A program made the position numbers and the translations under genes. Source: Hydractinia symbiolongicarpus (taxonomy: Eukaryota; Cnidaria; Hydrozoa; Anthoathecata; Hydractiniidae). Taken from it: a DNA stretch of 64,000 nt. The DNA is taken from contig NC_079887.1 of the NCBI RefSeq assembly GCF_029227915.1, forward strand, positions 3,224,001 to 3,288,000, in the 5' to 3' direction. Positions 30,316 through 36,400 of this stretch are shown piece after piece (the stretch's first letter is position 1; each line of letters starts with the position of its first letter). Below the pieces are notes generated by a model. The model did no database searches. It was not told the DNA's origin and was given only the letters and a program-made list of their open reading frames with translations.

Positions 30316-30361
30316 TGCGGAGAGAAGCGGAGGGCGCGTCAGCGCCCGGAGCGTAGCGGAG
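30316..30361 (+). repeat. Left terminal region: 5' ATIR, hairpin and GCGGAG iterons
   Basis: The element begins with TGCGGAGAG (30316-30324), the reverse complement of 40736-40744. GCGGAG occurs three times (30317, 30327, 30356). Between them GGGCGC (30332-30337) pairs with GCGCCC (30342-30347) over a GTCA loop. The GC content contrasts sharply with the AT-rich satellite and the AT-rich interior. Repeated GCGGAG could be a Rep-binding site, which is inference. Confidence 0.6.
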
Positions 30362-30766
30362 CCCATTTCCTCATTAAATAAGCCAAATATAAAAGAAAAA
30401 GTAAGCACGGTGGAGAGTATATAGGATTTCTATACGATTTCCGCGCCCCGTCCCCCTATACATCAAAAATATCAAAAATCGGTCGTTTTGGGGCCTAGTC
30501 TCCCAGCGATTTCATATGGTCATTCTTAAGTACGTTTTTCTAGTGAGCGAGACAACATGTTTTTAGCACGGCGATGGAGTTTTTGTTGTTTTTTAAATAT
30601 GGTACCAAGCGTAAATGGTGCCGTTTCCAGTTTAGGTTAAATCTGCCTACACTTTTTAGCCACGTGATACATAAATCACTTTTACTAACATCACATGACA
30701 TTTTCTCGGACACATAGCGCCTTAAACTCAATCTAAGCCATATCGCAACCAACGGAAGGGCTTGTT

Positions 30767-30793
30767 ATGTTCAAGAAAGCGAAGAAAGAAAGG
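30767..30793 (+). other. Possible short first coding exon with splice donor
   Basis: ATG at 30767 opens nine codons (MFKKAKKER) that run in phase 0 into AGG|GTATGT, a good splice-donor match at 30794. The peptide is highly basic. It could be the first exon of a small spliced gene whose later exons lie downstream, possibly 39675 and 39882, which are also phase 0, but that would need an intron of nearly 9 kb spanning the Rep gene. Very short exons arise by chance in such DNA, so this is tentative. Confidence 0.15.
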
Positions 30794-30816
30794 GTATGTA
30801 ATGAACTCTTTCTTAT

Positions 30817-31026
30817 TCTCACTCACACCTAAGGCTAGCTAGCATAAAACTACTCACTGAGCTGGAATAATAATAGAACTTAAATAGCTAGCTAGAGCTA
30901 CTTGAATTGAAGAGCTAGCTAGCTAATAGCATAAAAAAGATAAAACAATATCATAATGGCTAGTATAAAACTAGCTAGCTACAAAGAAATAGATTTTCTG
31001 GCTATAGCTCTACACAGTGAGTGAGA
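30817..31026 (+). repeat. 210-bp segment with 10-bp inverted ends and GCTAGC clusters
   Basis: TCTCACTCAC at 30817-30826 is the reverse complement of GTGAGTGAGA at 31017-31026. Between them, self-complementary GCTAGCTAGC-type runs occur at 30834-30843, 30885-30896, 30913-30925 and 30971-30981. There is no coding potential. It could be a small non-autonomous element (MITE-like) or a low-complexity expansion; flanking target duplications were not evident. Confidence 0.4.
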
Positions 31027-31201
31027 TAATACACTCAATCATAGTGCCGTGTTTAATTTTTAATCTTTAAGAGAAACTTTTTGCATTAAATATTGCGGGG
31101 GTTTTTTGCTTAGAGAAGCTAAAAACACGTTATAAACTGTATTTTTATTTTTAAATGTTACAAAATTTTCCACAAAGTATATAAAATTGTTTTAGCTGCG
31201 T

Positions 31202-31445
31202 AGGATAAGAACAGGTTGTTAACTGTCTGTTTGTTTGAACTGAAGTTAGGATAGGTTTTTAGAAATGGGTATTGTGCCGAAACGTATGTGCGAAACAGTA
31301 TACCTGTACAAATCACTCAGCCCTGTGTTAACAACAAGCTGTTACCTGTGTTTCTATTTAACAGAAGTTTAAGCTAATCTTTTGTTTGAAATGGTATTAA
31401 ATCTATATGGATGTGCAACATACCTGTACTAAGCACTCACCCTGG
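31202..31445 (+). repeat. Diverged tandem duplication inside the island
   Basis: Two adjacent units (about 31202-31325 and 31333-31445) share the order GTTAAC, a TTTGTTTGAA block, GAAATGG, a TATGTGC or GATGTGCAA block, then CATACCTGTACTAAGCACTCACCCTG against GTATACCTGTACAAATCACTCAGCCCTG. They are clearly related but have many mismatches, so the duplication is old. The rest of 31027-31786 is AT-rich, with no gene seen. Confidence 0.55.
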
Positions 31446-31786
31446 ATTGAAATTCACTTTTTAAGTTTTGCCAGAAACATTTTGAAAAAATTCGCTAAGA
31501 TGGGCACAACATATAAACTGTATTTTTGCAAAAAAGTTATTATTAAAAAAATATATTACACCTGAGACATCTTACTGTTATGTGTGCTTCACATAATTTA
31601 TCATATATATACTGCATGTACTAAAGCGCTCCACGTGAATGTGTGGCACAGTTTACAAAACGTATAAATCGCGCCAGGTGTTATAGTTACTTGTGACTAA
31701 ACCAGACATAATCAACGCCAGGTCCCCCTGCCTAGTTAGTAAAAAGGCTATGTGAGCATATATAAGATACACATGTAAAGTTTTTC

Positions 31787-31808
31787 ATATATATATATAT
31801 ATATATAT
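31787..31808 (+). repeat. (AT)11 microsatellite
   Basis: A run of 11 AT dinucleotides lies four bases upstream of the tRNA-like head at 31813. Confidence 0.9.
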
Positions 31809-31812
31809 TCAT

Positions 31813-31880
31813 GCCCTGTTGGTCTAATGGCTATGACACTCATGCAAATGAGAGATCCAGGTTCAAATCCTGGACAGGGC
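31813..31880 (+). tRNA. tRNA-like head of SINE copy 1 (anticodon uncertain)
   Basis: This 68-nt tRNA-like sequence has a perfect 7-bp acceptor stem (GCCCTGT with ACAGGGC), a D-arm (GTC/GAC), and a T-arm CCAGG-TTCAAAT-CCTGG. The internal Pol III boxes match consensus: A box TGGTCTAATGG and B box GGTTCAAATCC. The region between D and T arms is only 19 nt, shorter than normal, and folds as CTCAT/ATGAG with a 4-nt GCAA loop, so a 7-nt anticodon loop cannot be drawn cleanly; GCA (Cys) or TGC (Ala) are the only near fits. A second copy with a shared tail at 40532 argues for a SINE rather than a working tRNA gene. Confidence 0.45.
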
Positions 31881-32150
31881 TAGGAAAAACATAATTATCT
31901 TGCACCTACAACAATCAGGTAAAAGTATTGCCTTTTTCGTGGACTTCTCTGAATATTTCTATATCTTGACTTTTTAATGTTGTTGTCATTAACCAAGTTA
32001 ACTTTTAATCTCAGATTTATGAAAAAATGATAGTTTTTTTGGCGTTATGACCGATTGTTTAAATACTTGTATTGGCACATAATTCTGCTAACATTATTCA
32101 CTGTATATATTGACCCGATATAAATTTGAGACCTTTGTTTGAGCTATTGA
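31813..32150 (+). mobile_element. tRNA-derived SINE-like repeat, copy 1
   Basis: Downstream of the tRNA-like head, the tail ATTATCTTGCACCTACAACAA (about 31891) and then ATTGGCACATAATTCTGCTAA (32071), ATTCACTGTATAT and ATATAAAT are shared in the same order with 40532-40720. Relative to that copy, this one holds about 150 bp of extra AT-rich DNA (about 31918-32066). A shared head and body in two places is the signature of a SINE family. The two copies may instead be an internal duplication of the Helentron. Confidence 0.55.
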
Positions 32151-32159
32151 ATTTGAAAT

Positions 32160-32563
32160 ATTTGCAAATGAACTTATAAGTTTTTTTTACAACTAAACGG
32201 TCCGTTTAAACTTACCGTGTATTTTAGCCTTTAAAAAACTTATATTTTTTTTTAGCAGAAGAGCTTTATAAATAAAACAAGAAGCCCTGAGGGCTCTAAG
32301 AATTTCCGCGCGCTACCAAATTATTTGATGAAAACCTGCTAATTCGTTGTGTTATTGTGCCAAACATTCGAAGGGGTTTGGTGCATGAACCTCTGAAGAT
32401 AAAGCACACCAGTGACATTATATCTTACAACAAACGCAAACAAAACGAAACGTGTCATAGTAAACTCACATTTTAAAAGAAATTGCTAACAAAAAATACA
32501 GCCTATCATTCATGGTTGAAAGTCTTGCGATTGAAACGTTTATGGTCTTAAACGGCATTAGTT
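32160..32563 (+). other. AT-rich non-coding stretch
   Basis: No gene is seen on either strand. It holds GAATTTCCGCGC at 32300-32311, the reverse complement of 32943-32954, and a small GAAGCCCTGAGGGCTC inverted repeat at about 32281. Its role is unknown. Confidence 0.6.
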
Positions 32564-32794
32564 GACAAAAAATCAAAATTTTGATGTGACCATCATTTTC
32601 AGCATACTTTTTTTATTAACTGTGTCAATTTTTGTCGAAAATAAAGCAGTTTTAATTTTTAGATAAATTTTGACCTGAAATGACATTTAGGTGACAAAAA
32701 ATCAAACTTTTGTACCATCAACATTTTCAGCATACTTTATTTGTTAACTGTGCCAAATTTTGTCGAAAACAAATACCAATTTTGGCCTGAAGCG
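32564..32794 (+). repeat. Tandem duplication of about 110-130 bp
   Basis: Units 32564-32682 and 32693-32794 each run GACAAAAAATCAAA, ATTTTCAGCATACTTT, GTTAACTGTG (or ATTAACTGTG), TTTTGTCGAAAA and GACCTGAAATG or GGCCTGAAGCG, in the same order and with scattered substitutions and indels. There is no coding potential. Confidence 0.75.
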
Positions 32795-32813
32795 TCAATA
32801 CTGGACTTCCCAG

Positions 32814-32881
32814 TAGTTAAGGAGCTTGGGTACGAAGCTTACATCTGTGACAGACCAACGTGAAATCCCAGGGTCGATTTT
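32814..32881 (+). repeat. Degraded tRNA-like Pol III promoter (SINE head remnant)
   Basis: TAGTTAAGGAG (32814-32824) fits the A-box consensus, and CCCAGGGTCGATTTT (about 32867-32881) is a decayed B-box in the usual position 57 nt later. CGTGAAATCCCAGGGTCGAT resembles the end of the anticodon and T arms of tRNA-derived SINEs. No acceptor-stem pairing remains. The family differs from the copies at 31813 and 40532. Confidence 0.35.
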
Positions 32882-32923
32882 TTCTCAAAAAATGCTCCGA
32901 AAGAAAAAAACGACGGTTTTAAA

Positions 32924-32954
32924 GAATTTCCTACGCCTTCGGGCGCGGAAATTC
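32924..32954 (+). other. Strong UUCG-tetraloop hairpin
   Basis: GAATTTCC (32924-32931) pairs with GGAAATTC (32947-32954), and CGCC (32934-32937) pairs with GGCG (32942-32945) around TTCG. This gives a 12-bp stem with a small internal bulge and a C(UUCG)G tetraloop, the most stable loop class. It lies about 530 bp upstream of the Rep ORF. It may be a relic terminus of a nested element or a structural element; its function is unknown. Confidence 0.65.
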
Positions 32955-33092
32955 AATTATAAATGCAACCTTTATGTTTTTTTTAAACCTTCTCCCTAGT
33001 ATTTATTTGGTTTTGTCATAAAAACTATGGTGAAAGAAACTGCCGTCCGGAACTAATACGGAATTGCAAACATCTTTCCAAAACAAAAATTT

Positions 33093-33177
33093 TTCGATTT
33101 AATTGGATATAATGGATCACGTGAAGTTTTTGAAACACAAACATTATTCGCTTTGATTGGACAAAATAGATCACGTG
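33093..33177 (+). promoter_or_regulatory. Twin ATTGG + CACGTG repeats upstream of the Rep ORF
   Basis: Two 31-bp direct repeats (33093-33123 and 33147-33177, 54 bp apart, 26 of 31 positions identical) each hold ATTGG, an inverted CCAAT box, followed 11-12 bp later by GATCACGTG, an E-box of the bHLH type. They end about 310 bp before the start codon. Further CACGTG sites occur at 30661 and 31632. A role as promoter-proximal elements is inference from motif type and place. Confidence 0.45.
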
Positions 33178-33348
33178 GTTTAGCGACCGAAATATACTTT
33201 TTCGGCGCCACTTTTTTTTTAAACCCTCTGGTATTTTACCGGAGCGTGTTGGTTTTGTTTGCTGGGATTTTTTTGATACTTCACAGATTATTGGATAAGT
33301 ATTATTTGATAATTTTTTCTGTGTCTTCTACTAGCAAACAAACAAACA

Positions 33349-33455
33349 TTTAGGTGCAAAGTGCAGCTTGGTGCATCTTTTACTAGATTATTATTTACTG
33401 TTCATATCTCATTTAGGTGCAATAACTGCTGCTAGGTGCATCTGTAATACTGATA
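33349..33455 (+). repeat. 63-bp-spaced direct repeat in the 5' leader
   Basis: TTTAGGTGCA starts at 33349 and 33412. Each is followed about 20 bp later by a second GGTGCATCT and an ACTAG or ACTGATAG end. The units sit just upstream of the ORF and probably lie in its 5' leader or promoter. The shared TAGGTGCA also resembles the reverse complement of TTGCACCTA in the SINE-like tails. Confidence 0.55.
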
Positions 33456-33484
33456 GTTAAAACACATAGTAAAAAAAAATAATT

Positions 33485-36400
33485 ATGATATCAGTCCAGG
33501 CATATCGTGCCAACATCGGTTCGTTTTATAATGTAGCTGCTATTCATTCCAGTAATGATATTAAGAATAAAACAAATTTCCACAGCCATACAGGAATGTT
33601 TTTTGACAATCTGGATAATAGCAACCACTTCATTTATTTTTTGAAAGTTTTTAGTTTATTAATTTTTATGTGTTGTCTAAGCTGTAACATCAATCTTGCA
33701 TGTTTGAAGTTACTGTTATTGTTATCAGGGGATATTGAAAGCAATCCTGGACCCTTCAATAACAATGATATTGACTTCCAAATAGCACTACAAGAGTCTT
33801 ATGCTGCCCATCTTTTAAATGAGTCAAATTCTGCAGACCATATAATTGCTTATGCTAGAAGTATTGGTCTGTCAAATATAACATATCGTGAAGTGACGAT
33901 AGGAGATGGCAACTGTTTTTATAGAGCAGTAGTACAGCAACTTGATCGGCCTGAGATCAGACAAATTGTCCCCTCTGAACTTAATTTCCAGAACCATGTT
34001 GAACTACGAGCAGCTGTGGTCAAATTTGTCCGTGAAAATAGCAACATAGAAATTTTTCAAAATAGTAGGACCTTTTTAGTAAAAAGCCCTGAAGAGTGGG
34101 AACGCGACTTACAAATGCAGTCAAAACCTACTGTAATTTTCATACGAGCTGCTGCAATAATGCTGGGCGTTAACATTTTGATAACATCTGATACCAGTAC
34201 TGCAATGCACCCATATACCCTTATTAGTCCTACTTATGATGAAACACATGATATTGCCGGGGAACAGCAATTGGCACATCTATTGTCTGATGGTACCACT
34301 GCAGGTGCTTTTATTTTGCTTGGGAGAGTAAATAGAAATCACTACCAATCATTGGTCTTTGATGACAATTTGAGCCTTCCTTCTGTTGCATCATCCACAC
34401 CACTCAGTCCACCTAAAAAAATTTCCGGTTTGTCATCAAATAATGTAATTCAACCTAAAGATACAACAAATAAAAAATGTGATAAAAATAAAGTGATTAC
34501 TTTGATGGAAAAGCAAGATCTTCTAGTGAAAAAAGTAATGAAGTCTCGTATTTCTGTTGTCATACAAAACAGACCTAAAAATAAAAAAATTTTTAATAAA
34601 GAACTTGCTCTAAAGCAAAAGTGTCTTCAGTTAAATGTTAAATATGAAGAACCTGAAGTCAATGAGACAACTATCAAGACCAAAAGAAGGCGCAAGCGAA
34701 TAACTTACAGATGCAAAAAAGCCGTTTGTAAAACACCTGTGGGTAAACAGAAAAATTCAAGTTTAAAAAAGCAGCCTGTGACACTGCCAATTACTACACA
34801 CAATTTACAAACTACACACTCCATGTCAACAACTCAGTCAACGGCAACAAATGTAACAACTACGCAGACAATACCAAAAAATTTGCCGACCACACAACAG
34901 CCAATACCAAAAGATTTACCAACCATACAACAGTCCATACCAACAAATTTGTCAACCCTACAGTCAATCTCTACAGTTGTCACAGGCAACCAGTCCAGTT
35001 ATCAAGACAACATTTTGGAAAGTGAAACTGCCACCATTCATCAAAATCCCGATGTAGTGGCTGCTGTAATACAGTTTGAGGAAGATGAGAAATTACATAG
35101 TTTATCAACCTGTAAAACTTGTCTTGAAACTCGCCCAGTATTTTATGCAACACCTCCCATAAGACCTACTGCAAAAAATGAAACAAAACCAATTACTGTT
35201 AAGCCTTGGAAAATATTCAGCGATGGTAGGTGTGATAGGTGTCACAGGGAGAGTCTTAGTCGTTTTAAAAAGAATGTTAAGACACCTGCTAGATTTTCAG
35301 GTATACTGTCAGCTGATGATGACGACTTGGGTCCGTTACACGATAACATTCGTCATAATGATATGCATTTTTTACCAGTACCACCATATCTCCAAAATTT
35401 GACCATACTAGAAGTAGCATTAATTCGTCGTATTACTGTCATTATGAATATACACCTCCTGCGGTATGGCATGCTTGCATCAAAAGGTCATTGCATCAGT
35501 TTTCCTCAAAGAATGCAAATTGCTACCGAACTGCCATCATTACCGTCAGAAGTTGGAATAGTGGTTATTAAAAAGAAAGGAAGTCAAAATTCAGTTCAAC
35601 AGTATACTGTGCAAAGGGGTAAAGTTGAAAACGCATTACGGGGACTGTGTTTTGGATACCCAGAAGGGGGTGTTGAAGGTCCAGATACTAAAAATAAACA
35701 TCAATACAATGGCTCTGATCACATTGACAAACCTTTAAAAGGACGCTACTTCCAGTTCCTGCCGAATGAATACTATAAGGATGTCTCAATAAAATATGAC
35801 CGCATTCAAAATTTACCAGAGATGCGTTCTGAATTACCTGATTTGCCAGTTGTGGAATTGCCAAATATCATACCAGAAGGAGATAAGGGTCCTGCTGAAA
35901 ATCAATTTCAACAAAACTTACCTGACGATGACGAGAGTATAACCCGTTCTGGTTTAGTTTGCCCGGTTGAACCTAAAGATGCTGACAAAGAGTTACGAAT
36001 AGTACTGGAGAAGCTCTTGGGTTCTGAAGATGCAGTTAATCAAGCTCTTCAACATGGCACAGTTGCGAATGCAAATTTAGAATATACACGAGAACAGCCT
36101 ATTCGGGAATTAAAAACTCCTGGGTTTTTTACTATGGCATACCCAACTGTTTTTATTAATGGAAATTGTGACTTAACTGTTCCAAGGTTAAATAAAATTA
36201 ACTTTGAGGAATACATCGAACATATATATTATTGTTCTGATAATCGTGTAGCACGTCATCCGTACTTGAAATTTTTCTTATTAAATATGCGTTTGCGAAT
36301 GCAAGCATTGCAGCAGGGTAGCTTTCTTGTTTCCCAACAATTAAATGATGCTCATCTCACAATCGCTGAACTTCGAGATAATTTACAAAATGATGATGAT

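Larger units (their letters stand above)
1..30316 (+). repeat. 203-bp satellite array, left block
   Basis: A head-to-tail array of a monomer of about 203 bp, seen from the recurring ATGAGACTTGTAG block at 102, 508, 1726, 3148 and onward, always at multiples of about 203. All copies share one orientation. Each monomer has an AT-rich half (tracts such as ATTTTTTAAATTATTTTTTC and a dyad around AAAAATGTTTTCATTTTT) and a GC-richer half (GCCGGCAAACGAAAAC, TCCCGTAAATCCCGG, GTATACAAAGAAAGTACCC). About 149 copies fit. The period is not a multiple of three, so no ORF can run through it. The length is near one nucleosome repeat, as in many centromeric or pericentromeric satellites; that location is inference. 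No other gene or insertion is seen in this block. Confidence 0.97.

Noticed and set aside
1-30316. CRISPR-like repeat and spacer arrangement
   Set aside because: The whole 203-bp unit is repeated, with no unique spacers between short repeats, and the setting is eukaryotic.
30332-30347. Left-end GC hairpin as the 3' terminal hairpin of a canonical Helitron on the minus strand
   Set aside because: The Rep ORF is on the plus strand, and the right end carries the subterminal inverted repeat, so the left end is best read as the 5' end of a Helentron. No CTRR terminus was found at the junction.
30540-30752. 70-codon minus-strand ORF near the left end of the island
   Set aside because: The translation shows no recognisable domain, signal or pattern, and its length is within chance expectation for this composition.
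31813-31880. A working tRNA gene for Cys (GCA) or Ala (TGC)
   Set aside because: The anticodon arm is too short in both copies, and both share extended tails, which fits a tRNA-derived repeat better.
33153-33353. 66-codon ORF upstream of the Rep gene
   Set aside because: It overlaps the second E-box repeat and has no recognisable domain; its hydrophobic composition follows from the T-rich DNA.
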